This document shows positions 17,954 to 26,982 of a DNA stretch of 64,000 bases, piece after piece. Position 1 is the stretch's first letter. Each line of letters opens with the position of its first letter. The notes below the pieces were generated by a model. The model saw nothing but the letters and a program-made list of their open reading frames with translations, did no database searches and was not told the origin of the DNA. Made by a program: the position numbers and the translations under genes. This DNA comes from Dethiobacter alkaliphilus (lineage in GTDB: Bacteria; Bacillota; Dethiobacteria; DTU022; UBA8154): the NCBI GenBank assembly GCA_016841605.1, contig JAENYV010000008.1, forward strand, positions 100,138-164,137, given 5' to 3'.

Positions 17954-18688
17954 GTGTCTGTGGGAAAATTATTTCTAAACTTGCTTTTCCCGCCGCGTTG
18001 TCCCTTTTGCCGGGAGATCCTCAGGGAATTTACTCCGCAAAAAGGGGCTTTTCCTTCCTGGGCAAAAGAGAAAAGTATTCCGAAGGTGCTTTGCAGGAAA
18101 TGTGCAGAAGAACTGCCCTGGCTTCAAAAAAGCTGTCCCAGGTGTGCCTGCGGGCTGAGCGAGGGGAAAGCTTGCTTTTGTCGAAGATATGAATATGCTT
18201 TTGACAGCTGTTGTGCACTAGGGCGCTATACGGGAAAGATGAGGGAAACCTTGCACTCCTTGAAATACCACAACAAGCGGTGGTTGTCGGAACCCCTGGG
18301 GAAGCTTCTTTCCTGGAAGCTGGCTTCTCTGAGCTGGATTTCCTCCGTTGATGCCGTTGTCCCTGTTCCGCTTGCTCCCCAGCGCCGGACCGTGCGGGGT
18401 TATAATCAGGCTGCCCTGCTGGCCCGGGTGGTGGGTAGAGAACTTTGTGTGCCGGTTGTGGATATATTGGAGAGGGTAAGAGAGACGGAAAGTCAGACAG
18501 TCTTGAGCCGGGAGAAGAGATGGGAAAATTTGCAGGGAGCATTTCGCTGTCAAAAGGAATGGGAAGGAGGCGGGCATCTGCTCCTTGTTGACGATGTTTT
18601 AACGACCGGTGCTACTGCCCATGAGGCAGCGCGAGCTTTAAAAGCAGGAGCTGCGCAAAGGGTGAGTGTGGCTGTCCTGGCCCGCTAG
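17954..18688 (+). CDS. comF: ComF family phosphoribosyltransferase-like protein
   Basis: A 244-residue ComF/ComFC-like protein involved in DNA uptake or recombination. The N-terminus has zinc-binding cysteine pairs (FPPRCPFC, LCRKC, CPRC, CFC), and the C-terminus has a PRPP-binding loop LLVDDVLTTGAT. GTG at 17954, nine bases after GGAGG, is chosen over upstream in-frame codons. ComFC proteins work with the ComFA helicase, which is not in the window. Confidence 0.9.
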   Translation: MSVGKLFLNLLFPPRCPFCREILREFTPQKGAFPSWAKEKSIPKVLCRKCAEELPWLQKSCPRCACGLSEGKACFCRRYEYAFDSCCALGRYTGKMRETLHSLKYHNKRWLSEPLGKLLSWKLASLSWISSVDAVVPVPLAPQRRTVRGYNQAALLARVVGRELCVPVVDILERVRETESQTVLSREKRWENLQGAFRCQKEWEGGGHLLLVDDVLTTGATAHEAARALKAGAAQRVSVAVLAR

Positions 18689-18709
18689 TTTGTCGATGCG
18701 ACAAGCACT

Positions 18710-19387
18710 TCAGATAGAAATTGTTTTTTTCCAGAGCAGCACCAGAATACCTGTTCCCGCTCCGAAAAGAAAACCCCCGATATGTGCCCACCACGCGACG
18801 GACTGGGCGTTACCCCCGGTCAGGATAAAAACATTAAAAACCTGCAGGAAAAACCAGAAGATGAGGAAAAACTTGGCTGAAATACGAGCGGTTGTTATTA
18901 GAAAACCGATGGGAATGAGGGTAAGTACCTGCGCCCGCGGGAATAAAATAAAGTATATCCCCAGGACTCCGGCAATGGCTCCGCTAGCTCCGATAACCGG
19001 CACTGAAGATGTGGGGTCGGCAAAAATATGCGCCAGACTTGCCGTGACCCCCGCTGCCAGATAAAAGAGCAGATATCCTGCGTGTCCGAGCCGGTCTTCC
19101 ACGTTATCGCCAAAAACCCAGAGATAAAGCATGTTGCTGAGAAGGTGAAACCAGCTTCCATGAAGAAAGATTGCGGTAAGAAAAGGAAACCATGTTTCCG
19201 GAAGATTGATGCTGATGGGCGTGGCAAAAATTTGTTGGGGAATAACCCCATAACGAAAAAAAAGTTGCAGCAATCCTTCCTGATTCATCGTTGTCTGGTA
19301 ACAAAAGATAACCGCATTAATGACGATCAAAGAAATATTAATCAAAGGAAATTTTTTGGGGCGGACATAGTCCCGGAGTGGAATCAT
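18710..19387 (-). CDS. Rhomboid family intramembrane serine protease
   Basis: A 225-residue membrane protein with about six transmembrane segments. The catalytic Ser is in IGASGAIAGVLG (about residue 135) and the His in WWAHIGGFLFGAG (about residue 195), the GxSG and HxxG signature of rhomboids. The conserved HGSWFHLLSNMLYLWVFG segment is also present. It is convergent with comF (21-base gap). The substrate is unknown. Confidence 0.93.
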   Translation of the reverse strand: MIPLRDYVRPKKFPLINISLIVINAVIFCYQTTMNQEGLLQLFFRYGVIPQQIFATPISINLPETWFPFLTAIFLHGSWFHLLSNMLYLWVFGDNVEDRLGHAGYLLFYLAAGVTASLAHIFADPTSSVPVIGASGAIAGVLGIYFILFPRAQVLTLIPIGFLITTARISAKFFLIFWFFLQVFNVFILTGGNAQSVAWWAHIGGFLFGAGTGILVLLWKKTISI

Positions 19388-19485
19388 GCGGCGGCAAGCT
19401 CCTTGTTTTTTTAATCCATTATATCATGCCCCATTCGGTGGAAGAATAAAATTAAGGCGAATGTTTTTATAGGAGGGTATTAATA

Positions 19486-20430
19486 TTGGAGACGGGAGAA
19501 AGCGATAGAGAAAGAGCAAACATTGTCCCGCATCAGAAGATCACTTCACCTGCTTACCTGGCAAAAATTTTGCGGGAAAGAGGGCTTGCCCCTCGCCGCT
19601 CACAGGGGCAGCACTTTCTTGTGGATGAAAATATTCAGGCCATGATTCTTACAGCGGCTTCTCTGGAGGACAGTGATTACGTGCTGGATATCGGGGCCGG
19701 TCCCGGCGCTCTCTCCCTGAACATGGCTGAAAAAGTTGCCGGAGTGATTGCTATTGAGCAGGATCGAGGCCTGATAGAGCTGTTGAAGGACCAGGCTGCC
19801 CTGCGGGGCCTGGACTCTCTGCAGATTGTTGAAGGAGATGTCCGGCGTCTGGATCTGGTCGAGATCTGCCGGAAATACTGGGGTCAGACCTTTTGTCAGG
19901 GAGGAGGAGAAAAGCGCAACGTTAAGGTTGTGGCAAATCTGCCCTATTACCTGACGACCCCGCTGCTTTTTCAGCTTTTACAAGGGGCATTACCGCTTAA
20001 ATCACTGGTTTTGATGGTGCAGTTGGAGGTAGCCCGCCGGATGAACGCGGAAGCCGGCCAAAAGGATTACGGTTTGCTTACTATCTTATGCAGGTACTAT
20101 ACAAACCCCCGGTTTCTTTTTAAAGTATCCCGGGGTGTTTTTTATCCCCGCCCGGCAGTGGATTCAGCCGTGGTTTTGCTGGAGGTTCTTTCACAACCGG
20201 CTGTGCAAGTTTCCCGGGAGGATCTTTTTTGGAGAATTGTCAGGGCTGCTTTTCAAAAGCGGCGCAAAACGATTCTCAATGCCCTGGAGGGAATCGAAAC
20301 ACTGGGGAAAGCTTACTGGACTGAGCTTTTGAAAAAGGCGGATATCATGCCGGCGCGCCGGGGGGAAACCCTATCTTTAGTTGAATTTGCAAAGTTAAGC
20401 GAGATACTTTATAATAAAAGTGTTCCTTAA
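19486..20430 (+). CDS. rsmA: 16S rRNA dimethyladenosine transferase
   Basis: A 314-residue RsmA/KsgA, which dimethylates two adjacent adenines near the 3' end of 16S rRNA during ribosome assembly. Signatures are QHFLVDENIQAMI, the SAM-binding VLDIGAGPGALSL (about residue 65) and the catalytic NLPYYLTTPLL (about residue 155). TTG start after AGGAGGG. The segment LCQGGGEKRN before the catalytic motif is a small insertion. Confidence 0.96.
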   Translation: METGESDRERANIVPHQKITSPAYLAKILRERGLAPRRSQGQHFLVDENIQAMILTAASLEDSDYVLDIGAGPGALSLNMAEKVAGVIAIEQDRGLIELLKDQAALRGLDSLQIVEGDVRRLDLVEICRKYWGQTFCQGGGEKRNVKVVANLPYYLTTPLLFQLLQGALPLKSLVLMVQLEVARRMNAEAGQKDYGLLTILCRYYTNPRFLFKVSRGVFYPRPAVDSAVVLLEVLSQPAVQVSREDLFWRIVRAAFQKRRKTILNALEGIETLGKAYWTELLKKADIMPARRGETLSLVEFAKLSEILYNKSVP

Positions 20431-20476
20431 TAATTATGTCGACCCGTGTAGGATTAAATGGAAAGAAGGTCGTTCA

Positions 20477-20959
20477 ATGCTCTTTAACAGCCCTACTCGT
20501 GGAAAGATGACACTGGAGGAGACGTTCAAGGAGATCGTTGATTATGTCAGGGAACAACCGGGGGAGCAATACAAACTTATTATCGGAACTGATTCACAGC
20601 CCCATTATGGGTCTGAAGTCAGTTTCGTCACTGCTGTCATTATCCATAGAGTCGGTAAGGGAGGCCGCTATTTTTACCGTCGGGAAAAGCAGCGCTTTCT
20701 GCAGAGTCTGCGGCAGAGGATTTTTTATGAAACATCCCTGAGTCTGGATATTGCGGGTCGCTTTTCTTCACTGCTTTCGGAAAACGGCTGTGCAAAGCTT
20801 AATGTGGAGATTCACATGGACGTGGGTACTCGAGGAGATACCAGGGGACTAATTCGGGAAGTGGTAGGAATGGTTACAGGCAGCGGTTTTGATGCCCGAA
20901 TTAAGCCTGAATCGTATGGTGCATCAAAAGTTGCCGATAAGTATACAAAAATAAACTAA
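20477..20959 (+). CDS. YkuK/DUF458 family RNase H-like protein
   Basis: A 160-residue protein of the DUF458 (YkuK) family with a ribonuclease H-like fold. The acidic positions are in YKLIIGTDSQ (about residue 35) and in IHMDVGTRGDTRG (about residue 115); the C-terminus has a conserved AYGASKVADKYTK-like segment (here ESYGASKVADKYT). The ATG follows GAAGG. Function is not established. It lies between rsmA and veg, with 46 bases between the rsmA stop and its start. Confidence 0.85.
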   Translation: MLFNSPTRGKMTLEETFKEIVDYVREQPGEQYKLIIGTDSQPHYGSEVSFVTAVIIHRVGKGGRYFYRREKQRFLQSLRQRIFYETSLSLDIAGRFSSLLSENGCAKLNVEIHMDVGTRGDTRGLIREVVGMVTGSGFDARIKPESYGASKVADKYTKIN

Positions 20960-20986
20960 AAAAATAAAAGAAAAAAAGAAAAATCC

Positions 20987-21015
20987 TTGACACTGGCCCA
21001 AATAACTGGTAAAAT
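20987..21015 (+). promoter_or_regulatory. veg promoter P1 (SigA)
   Basis: TTGACA (20987-20992) and TAAAAT (21010-21015) with a 17-base spacer. Confidence 0.75.
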
Positions 21016-21026
21016 TCAGGGTTTAC

Positions 21027-21055
21027 TTGACAAATTCACAGATTTATGTTAGAAT
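21027..21055 (+). promoter_or_regulatory. veg promoter P2 (SigA, extended -10)
   Basis: TTGACA (21027-21032) and TAGAAT (21050-21055) with a 17-base spacer and an upstream TG extension (21047-21048). It lies 40 bases after the first promoter. Strong veg promoters are well known in Bacillus. Confidence 0.8.
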
Positions 21056-21072
21056 TTCTGTGAGGTGATGCC

Positions 21073-21351
21073 ATGATGGTCGCAAAAAACACCCTGTTGC
21101 AGATCCGCAAAGAACTTGAATCTCATGTGGGAGAAAAGATAAAGTTGCGGGCTAACAGGGGGCGTAGGAAGTCCTATGAAAAAGTAGGGGTTCTTGAAAA
21201 CACATACCCTTCCATTTTTGTCGTCAGAGTCGAAGAAGAACATTATTATCAGAGATTTTCGTTTAGTTATGCCGATGTCCTTACCGAAACAGTTGAATTA
21301 AGCCTTTGGGGCGGGGACAACAGAATGATTGCTCTTTGCGCGGAAAAGTAA
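21073..21351 (+). CDS. veg: Veg family protein
   Basis: A 92-residue protein matching Veg, which in Bacillus subtilis promotes biofilm formation by countering SinR. The core NRGRRKSYEKVGVLENTYPS followed by a SYADVLTETVELS end is diagnostic. The start is ATG at 21073 or 21076, after GAGGTG. Tandem near-consensus SigA promoters imply strong vegetative expression. Confidence 0.93.
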   Translation: MMVAKNTLLQIRKELESHVGEKIKLRANRGRRKSYEKVGVLENTYPSIFVVRVEEEHYYQRFSFSYADVLTETVELSLWGGDNRMIALCAEK

Positions 21352-21394
21352 CTTTAAATTTTTAATGTATATATAAGAATAGTAAATAGACTGT

Positions 21395-21438
21395 ATTCCC
21401 GTAATTTCTCTACAGCAGATAAGCGGGAATTTTATTTT
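21395..21438 (+). terminator. Intrinsic terminator after veg
   Basis: ATTCCCG (21395-21401) pairs with CGGGAAT (21424-21430), followed by TTTTATTTT. Confidence 0.7.
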
Positions 21439-21533
21439 GTACAGACTTTTTCGTCGTGTCATAACTTTACCTCCCGGTTAATAACTATAATATGTGAAGG
21501 CGTATATTTGTTATAAAGGAGGGATGAGATACC

Positions 21534-23102
21534 GTGGGACGAAAAAGTTTAAAAGAGGGAAAAACAGAGTTACTTACCACAAAGCTTGATTTTACATCGC
21601 TGGTAGGAGAAACTGTTTTACGTTTCTTTTTAACAAAAGATTTAATAATCCAGGAAGAACCGGCCAGGGATAAGGACCGGCCTATTCCACTGGGTGATCT
21701 GGCAGCATGGGTTAGTTTACTGGAAGTTGGAATAGAAGAAAAAAACAAGGTTATTATTCGGGGGAAGGTGGAGGGGAAAGCTGTTTTCTACTCCACTGCC
21801 GGGCCTAAAGAGGTAGGATGGGGTGCGGATGAATTTTCCCGGGAAGCCGATGTTCCCGGTGCATTACCCGGGATGACGGTTAATGGTCATGGACGTATTT
21901 CTTTCCTTGAAGACAACAGAGAACCACTGGAAATGGATGGAAAATGGTTATACCGGCTCCAGGTAGAGATTGAAATATTGCTGGCGGTTTCGGATCCCCA
22001 GCAAATGGAGATTGGCGTTGGGGTGAAGAATGTTCCGCCCGAACAGGTTATCCGGGGCGTGATTTCAGCCGAGGAGTTGGTCGGAGAAAAAAATGTTCCT
22101 CTCACCCAGACAAGGGAACTGGATTTTCCTGAACAAATCGATTATATCAAAACATTATCCTGCAGCCTTGTAGATTACTCTTATGAAAAGGAGAAAGAAG
22201 GGCTTCTTTTTAAGGGTGAACTGGTTACAGTGATCCATTTTATTGCCGGAAAAGAAAGAGGTTTTAAGGAGAACAGGCAGACTTTTTCTCAGCAAATATC
22301 CTTTCCATTAAAAAAAGGAGTGGAAGTTTCTCTTTTCCCGCGAGTTGAGTATGCAGCGCATGACCTATTGGGAAAAAAAGCCCGTCAAAGAATATACCTG
22401 GATCTATTTGTAAGGGCTACCCGCGTGGTCCAACAGGAGGTTCTTACCGCTATACGTGAGAGTGAGGTAAAGAAGGAATACCTTGTGTTTCCCAGGACGA
22501 CTGGAATTGCCAAGGAGACCCTCGAGCTTGTTCAGAGATTAGCCTTTCCTTATCCCAGGGAGATCACCGCCGGTCCCTGCCGGATTTTGGAACTCGAAGC
22601 CGATGTCCAGGAAAATAAAGTGGTTGTCAGTGGGGTCCTGGAGAAAACAATTTTTTATCTTCCTGCACCGGAAAGGGAGTCGGCCGGGGGTGAAGAAGAG
22701 GAGCAGTGGCCGCTGGCTATCAAGTTGGAGGAAGATTTTAATCGGTCCCTGCAGTTGCCTGGCCTGGAGCCCGGTTCCAGTGTAGCCGTTTATTTAAGTC
22801 CGGGCAGGACGGAATTTGCTCCGGCTGAAGCTGCAACCCTGCAGGTTACCCATGCCCTGTTGGAAGTGAAAGCATGGGAAACGGATGAATACCCTGTGGT
22901 GGTGCCTTTTCGCGTGCCTCCGGAAACAAGTCTGGTTATTTATGCCGTTCGTCCGGGAGATACACTCTTAAAGATTGCCCGTATGTACGGAGTACAAACA
23001 TCCACAATTATTGAGGCCAATAATCTTATTGATGAGTCTGCTCCGCAGGCAGGTAGTAAGCTTTTGATTCCTCTATTTTTTAAAGAAAGCAAGGCGCAGT
23101 GA
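21534..23102 (+). CDS. sipL: SipL-like spore coat protein (DUF3794 repeats plus LysM)
   Basis: A 522-residue protein with DUF3794-type domains (about residues 30-450) and a C-terminal LysM domain (VRPGDTLLKIARMYGV to KLLIPLFF, about 470-518). This is the architecture of SipL, which in Clostridioides binds SpoIVA through LysM and anchors the spore coat to the forespore. The start is GTG. A terminator follows directly. Its role here is inferred from the architecture. Confidence 0.9.
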   Translation: MGRKSLKEGKTELLTTKLDFTSLVGETVLRFFLTKDLIIQEEPARDKDRPIPLGDLAAWVSLLEVGIEEKNKVIIRGKVEGKAVFYSTAGPKEVGWGADEFSREADVPGALPGMTVNGHGRISFLEDNREPLEMDGKWLYRLQVEIEILLAVSDPQQMEIGVGVKNVPPEQVIRGVISAEELVGEKNVPLTQTRELDFPEQIDYIKTLSCSLVDYSYEKEKEGLLFKGELVTVIHFIAGKERGFKENRQTFSQQISFPLKKGVEVSLFPRVEYAAHDLLGKKARQRIYLDLFVRATRVVQQEVLTAIRESEVKKEYLVFPRTTGIAKETLELVQRLAFPYPREITAGPCRILELEADVQENKVVVSGVLEKTIFYLPAPERESAGGEEEEQWPLAIKLEEDFNRSLQLPGLEPGSSVAVYLSPGRTEFAPAEAATLQVTHALLEVKAWETDEYPVVVPFRVPPETSLVIYAVRPGDTLLKIARMYGVQTSTIIEANNLIDESAPQAGSKLLIPLFFKESKAQ

Positions 23103-23125
23103 AAACCTGGGAAGATTTCATTGGG

Positions 23126-23163
23126 GGCACACGTCTGAGCAAGGGTGTGCCTCTGTTTTTTTT
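23126..23163 (+). terminator. Intrinsic terminator after sipL
   Basis: GGCACAC (23126-23132) pairs with GTGTGCC (23145-23151), followed by TCTG and a run of eight Ts. Confidence 0.85.
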
Positions 23164-23200
23164 GTGAAAATACAGAGGTCAAAGTTCAGGAGTGCCGGCA

Positions 23201-23249
23201 GGCCGGAAAAATCCCTCACCGGTCCGGCGCTTTGCCCGAGCGCCCGCTA
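23201..23249. repeat. Dispersed intergenic repeat, copy 1
   Basis: GGCCGGAAAAATCCCTCACC followed by GGTCCGGCGCTTTGCCCGAG aligns with 46056-46104 across about 49 bases. Its inverse also resembles 32453-32485 (CTCGGGCAAAGCACCGGACC). It lies in the 180-base gap between sipL and queT. Confidence 0.6.
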
Positions 23250-23283
23250 AACCATCCCAATGATATAAATTTTTGCTGTTGTG

Positions 23284-23778
23284 TTAGAGCCTAAAACGAT
23301 TTTTTTGCTGCCTTCTGAGCAGGTGGAGAAGGGGGATACCCAGTCCTAGGACCGCTACACTCTGGCCGAGGCCGATGGTTAAAACGGTCGGCCAGTAAGG
23401 GACGGCAAATAACAAGTACAAATAAAGGCTGACCAGGAAAGCATTGAAGAGGATAGGGCTCAAATAGGCAATGAAACTATGCTGACGAAAGCGGTATGTA
23501 ACATAAGCTGCCAAGAGGGTTGTAAGGCTGCCGAAAACAATATCGGCAGCTCCGTAAGGGCCGAGCAGGTTGGCCAGAAGGCATCCCAGAAACAGCCCAA
23601 TGATTGCCTCGGGAAATAAAATGGGAAGCAGTGTTAGCCCTTCGGCAACCCGTACCTGAACGGGGCCGAAGCTTATGGCGGAGAGCAGAAAGGTGACCGC
23701 GACATAGAGTGCGGCAATAATTCCTGTTCGGGTTATGTGCGCCGTGGTAATCTTCCATGTGCGTTTTTCTCTGTACAT
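23284..23778 (-). CDS. queT: Queuosine precursor transporter QueT family
   Basis: A 164-residue membrane protein with five or six hydrophobic segments, matching QueT (the S component of an ECF transporter for queuosine precursors). Family features are ALYVAVTFLLSAISFGPVQVR near the N-terminus (read as two adjoining parts) and GPYGAADIVFGSLTTLLAAY in the middle. The ATG at 23778 follows GAAAGGCAGG; an in-frame ATG 18 bases upstream has no ribosome site. No preQ1 riboswitch was seen before it. Confidence 0.87.
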   Translation of the reverse strand: MYREKRTWKITTAHITRTGIIAALYVAVTFLLSAISFGPVQVRVAEGLTLLPILFPEAIIGLFLGCLLANLLGPYGAADIVFGSLTTLLAAYVTYRFRQHSFIAYLSPILFNAFLVSLYLYLLFAVPYWPTVLTIGLGQSVAVLGLGIPLLHLLRRQQKNRFRL

Positions 23779-23824
23779 ATTATGCCTGCCTTTCATAGAA
23801 TGTCTTCCAAGTCTTTTCCCAATA

Positions 23825-23833
23825 TGTTATACT
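23825..23833 (+). promoter_or_regulatory. Possible extended -10 promoter of homocysteine cluster
   Basis: TG followed by one base and TATACT (23828-23833). No good -35 element is visible. A short inverted repeat TTGTCT/GGACAA lies downstream at about 23877-23892. Confidence 0.35.
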
Positions 23834-23919
23834 AAATACTATAGCAAAAATATTTTTTGGAAACAAGCGACTTTTTTTGTCTGAGCGGACAAGAAATTCG
23901 GAAAGGCAGGTGCCCTTGA

Positions 23920-25122
23920 TTGACAAAAAAAACATATGAAGAGATTAATGAAAAAATCCGGGCCGGAGAAGCAGTTGTCGTTACTGCGGAAGAAGTCATT
24001 TCTCTGGTCAAGGAAAGGGGAACAGCGGAAACTGCATCTTATGTTGATGTAGTGACTACGGGCACCTTTGGGCCGATGTGTTCATCCGGCGCATTTCTTA
24101 ATCTGGGTCATCCCAAACCGCGCATGAGAATGAGCAAGGTTCTTCTTAACGGGGTAGAGGCTTACGCGGGGATAGCGGCTGTCGATGCCTATCTGGGGGC
24201 TACCCAGATACCGGAGACAGACCCAGCCAACAAGTCCTTTCCCGGTCATTTCAACTACGGCGGCGGTCATGTCCTGGAGGACCTTGTCGCGGGTAAAGAA
24301 GTTTTTCTGGATGCTTACAGCTATGGCACGGATTGTTATCCGCGGAAGACCTATCAAAAAACCATTACACTAAAAGATATTCCCTATGCAGTTCTTTATA
24401 ATACACGCAATGCCTATCAGAACTATAATGTGGCTGTTAATCTTTCCGATCGCACCCTTTATACGTACATGGGTTTGTTAAAACCGAACCTGGGGAATGC
24501 CAATTATAGTACAGCCGGGCAGCTTTCCCCTCTTTTTAATGATCCTTGCTATCGCACCCTTGGGTTGGGAACGAAGATTTTTCTGGGGGGCGGTGTGGGC
24601 TATGTCAGTTGGTTCGGGACGCAACATTCTCCGGGAGCACCCCGGGGTGAGAACGGAGTTCCTCTTTCTCCGGCCGGAACTCTGGCTGTAATCGGTGACT
24701 TAAAGCAGATGTCCGCAAGGTGGCTCCGGGGAGTCAGTTTCCTCGGTTATGGGGCCTCTCTCATGGTGGGCATAGGTATTCCCATTCCTATCCTGGACGA
24801 GGAGATGTTGAAATATACTGCGGTGAGCGATGAGGAAATTTTTACTCCCGTCGTTGATTACAGCGAGGCTTATCCCCAGGGGACGGGTGAGGTGTTGGGA
24901 AGGGTCAGTTATGCTCAGTTAAAAAGTGGGCAGATAACGCTGGGAGAAAAGGCTATCCCCACGGCTCCCCTTTCAAGTTATGCCGGGGCCAGACAAATTG
25001 CCGGGATATTGAAGGAGTGGATCCAAAAAGGGGAGTTTCTTTTAACCAAACCGGCTTTTAACCTTCCTCTTACGGGCGAAGGGGTCGATTATAAAGGAAG
25101 CGTTGGGGGGGAGATTTCTTGA
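23920..25122 (+). CDS. Homocysteine biosynthesis protein (COG1900/DUF39, HcyBio)
   Basis: A 400-residue DUF39 protein. In Methanosarcina its homologue makes homocysteine from aspartate semialdehyde and a sulfur donor, bypassing homoserine activation. Conserved parts include DVVTTGTFGPMCSSGAFLN near residue 45 with a Cys, the GHFNYGGGHVLEDLVAG segment, TDCYPRKTY and the C-terminal FLGYGASLMVGIGIPIPIL. TTG start nine bases after GGAAAGGCAGG. Its stop overlaps the start of the NIL-ferredoxin gene, as in other organisms that use this route. Confidence 0.9.
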   Translation: MTKKTYEEINEKIRAGEAVVVTAEEVISLVKERGTAETASYVDVVTTGTFGPMCSSGAFLNLGHPKPRMRMSKVLLNGVEAYAGIAAVDAYLGATQIPETDPANKSFPGHFNYGGGHVLEDLVAGKEVFLDAYSYGTDCYPRKTYQKTITLKDIPYAVLYNTRNAYQNYNVAVNLSDRTLYTYMGLLKPNLGNANYSTAGQLSPLFNDPCYRTLGLGTKIFLGGGVGYVSWFGTQHSPGAPRGENGVPLSPAGTLAVIGDLKQMSARWLRGVSFLGYGASLMVGIGIPIPILDEEMLKYTAVSDEEIFTPVVDYSEAYPQGTGEVLGRVSYAQLKSGQITLGEKAIPTAPLSSYAGARQIAGILKEWIQKGEFLLTKPAFNLPLTGEGVDYKGSVGGEIS

Positions 25123-25523
25123 GAGAAAAAATGGTGTTGTATTTTCCGGCGACTGTCGTGGAGCAGCCTTTGACTTATTCTCTGATCAAGGATTATAATT
25201 TGATGATCAATATTTTAAAAGCGAATATTAATCCGAAGATGGAAGGGCGTATCGTGGCGGAGATCAGCGGGGAGAAGAAAGATTTCCATGCCGGACTGGA
25301 GTTCCTGCAGTCCCGGGGAGTAAGGGTCTTCCCCCTCGAACAGGAAATTGTCTGGGTAGAGGAACGCTGCACTCACTGTGGAGCCTGCACCGTTATCTGC
25401 CCCGCAGGTGCGCTGGTGCTGGAACGCCCGGAAATGATAGTGCGGTTTAAGGGTGATAAATGCATTATATGTGAGCATTGTATTACTGCCTGTCCATCCA
25501 GGGCCATGGAGGTCCGCTACTGA
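25119..25523 (+). CDS. NIL domain-4Fe4S ferredoxin (homocysteine synthesis partner)
   Basis: A 134-residue protein with an N-terminal NIL domain (about 1-75) and two 4Fe-4S motifs, CTHCGACTVIC and CIICEHCITAC. It matches the ferredoxin partner of the COG1900 homocysteine enzyme, thought to supply electrons or sulfur. TTG overlaps the upstream stop as TTGA, which indicates translational coupling. A run of G residues ending six bases before TTG is the ribosome site. Confidence 0.9.
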   Translation: MREKMVLYFPATVVEQPLTYSLIKDYNLMINILKANINPKMEGRIVAEISGEKKDFHAGLEFLQSRGVRVFPLEQEIVWVEERCTHCGACTVICPAGALVLERPEMIVRFKGDKCIICEHCITACPSRAMEVRY

Positions 25524-25524
25524 G

Positions 25525-26265
25525 TTGGAACATTCCCTGAGAAATTATCGCCGGCAACTCTGCCCTTCCGGGATGAATTCTTTCTCTGTAGCCGTCAAGG
25601 AGACGGATCTATGGGTGGCGGTGGGAGAGCAGCCAATAGATACCGGTCTGCCGAAGGAATTAGAGCAATTTATTTGGCGGCAAAGGAGGCTTCTGGAAGG
25701 ATATATTGCGGAGGATCCTTTTTTCCGGGAGACCCTTGATCCCTATGCGGTCAGCGTGACGGCTCCTGAGATAGCGCGTGAGATGGCACGGGCGGGGAAC
25801 ATCGCCGGGGTAGGTCCGATGGCTGCTGTAGCCGGAGCTTTTGCCCATTATGCAGGTATGTGGCTTCTGCAAAATTTTTCTCAGGTTATTGTGGAAAACG
25901 GTGGCGACCTGTTCCTTTTTTGTCCGCAAGCTTTAAAGGTGGGTATTTACGCCGGTGATTCACCATTTAGCGGTAAACTGGCTGTGCGAGTAGAGCCGGG
26001 GCAGGGTCCCCGGGGGCTCTGTACCTCTTCCGGGAAGGTCGGGCCCTCTTTAAGTCGGGGGAGGGCCGATGCGGCCGTGATTCTGGCCCAAAGCGCTCTT
26101 TTAGCCGATGCCGTAGCTACTGCTACAGGTAACCTTGTCCAATCGGCCGGGGACCTGGAGCGGGCCGTTGAATTTGCCGGAAAGCTGCCGGGTGTGGAAG
26201 GAGTGCTGATTATTTTGGGTGATAAAATGGCGGCCTGGGGCAGAATACGTCTGGAAGAGGTTTGA
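25525..26265 (+). CDS. UPF0280/COG2122 family protein (ApbE-like fold)
   Basis: A 246-residue UPF0280 protein, distantly related to the FAD-binding ApbE family. Conserved parts are IAGVGPMAAVAGAFA (about residue 90), VIVENGGDLFLF and DAVATATGNLV. COG2122 proteins are linked by genome context and genetics to COG1900 homocysteine synthesis, and the gene follows that pair by one base. TTG at 25525 is chosen because GGAGG ends 12 bases before it. Confidence 0.85.
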   Translation: MEHSLRNYRRQLCPSGMNSFSVAVKETDLWVAVGEQPIDTGLPKELEQFIWRQRRLLEGYIAEDPFFRETLDPYAVSVTAPEIAREMARAGNIAGVGPMAAVAGAFAHYAGMWLLQNFSQVIVENGGDLFLFCPQALKVGIYAGDSPFSGKLAVRVEPGQGPRGLCTSSGKVGPSLSRGRADAAVILAQSALLADAVATATGNLVQSAGDLERAVEFAGKLPGVEGVLIILGDKMAAWGRIRLEEV

Positions 26266-26269
26266 TCAT

Positions 26270-26923
26270 TTAATTGAGATCGGATATTTTCTCAATGAGG
26301 GGGACAAAACGGCAATCACAGAGCCTCTGTTCTCTGATGCCTGTTTTTTCTTTGATAATCAGCCGCAGTTCCTGTAAAAATTTATCTCCCACGGGGATAA
26401 CGAGACGACCTCCCGGGGACAGTTGTTTTATAAGGGGTGAGGGAACGCCCGCTGCGGCCGCGGCGGTAACCAGTATACCGTTAAAGGGGCCTTTATCAGA
26501 CCAGCCTGCCGCGCCGTTGCCGGTTTTAAAGCTGATATTTTTATATCCGAGATTATGTAGTACTTTTTGGGCCTGCAAAGAAAGTTTCTGAATTCTTTCC
26601 ACAGTATAGACATGGTCTGTCAACTCGGCCAGAACGGCCGTCTGGTAGCCCGATCCCGTGCCTATTTCCAATACATTTTCATCTCCCTGCAGTTCAAGGA
26701 ATTGGGTCATCAGGGCAACGATGTAAGGCTGGGAGATGGTCTGATCTTCCCCGATGGGAAGAGGATGATCCCGGTAAGCAAGGTGTCGGTGCTCCTCTTG
26801 AATAAAGAGATGCCGGGGCACTTTGCGGAAAGCTTGCAGGACCCTTGGATCGTCTATGTTCCTGGGTTCCAACTGTTCCCGTAGCATTTGTTCCCGAAGC
26901 AGAGTATATTTTTCTTCATCCAT
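26270..26923 (-). CDS. pcm: Protein-L-isoaspartate O-methyltransferase
   Basis: A 217-residue PCMT that methylates L-isoaspartyl residues in damaged proteins so they can be repaired. It has the family segment HRHLAYRDHPLPIGEDQTIS (residues 45-64), SQPYIVALM, the SAM-binding LEIGTGSGYQTAVLAEL (about 84) and the C-terminal LVIPVGD. Convergent with the UPF0280 gene, four bases apart. Confidence 0.95.
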   Translation of the reverse strand: MDEEKYTLLREQMLREQLEPRNIDDPRVLQAFRKVPRHLFIQEEHRHLAYRDHPLPIGEDQTISQPYIVALMTQFLELQGDENVLEIGTGSGYQTAVLAELTDHVYTVERIQKLSLQAQKVLHNLGYKNISFKTGNGAAGWSDKGPFNGILVTAAAAAGVPSPLIKQLSPGGRLVIPVGDKFLQELRLIIKEKTGIREQRLCDCRFVPLIEKISDLN

Positions 26924-26982
26924 GGGTTTACCCTCCTGCCCGAACAGATTATATCATGAAACAGGAGGGGAGCGCAAATTGA

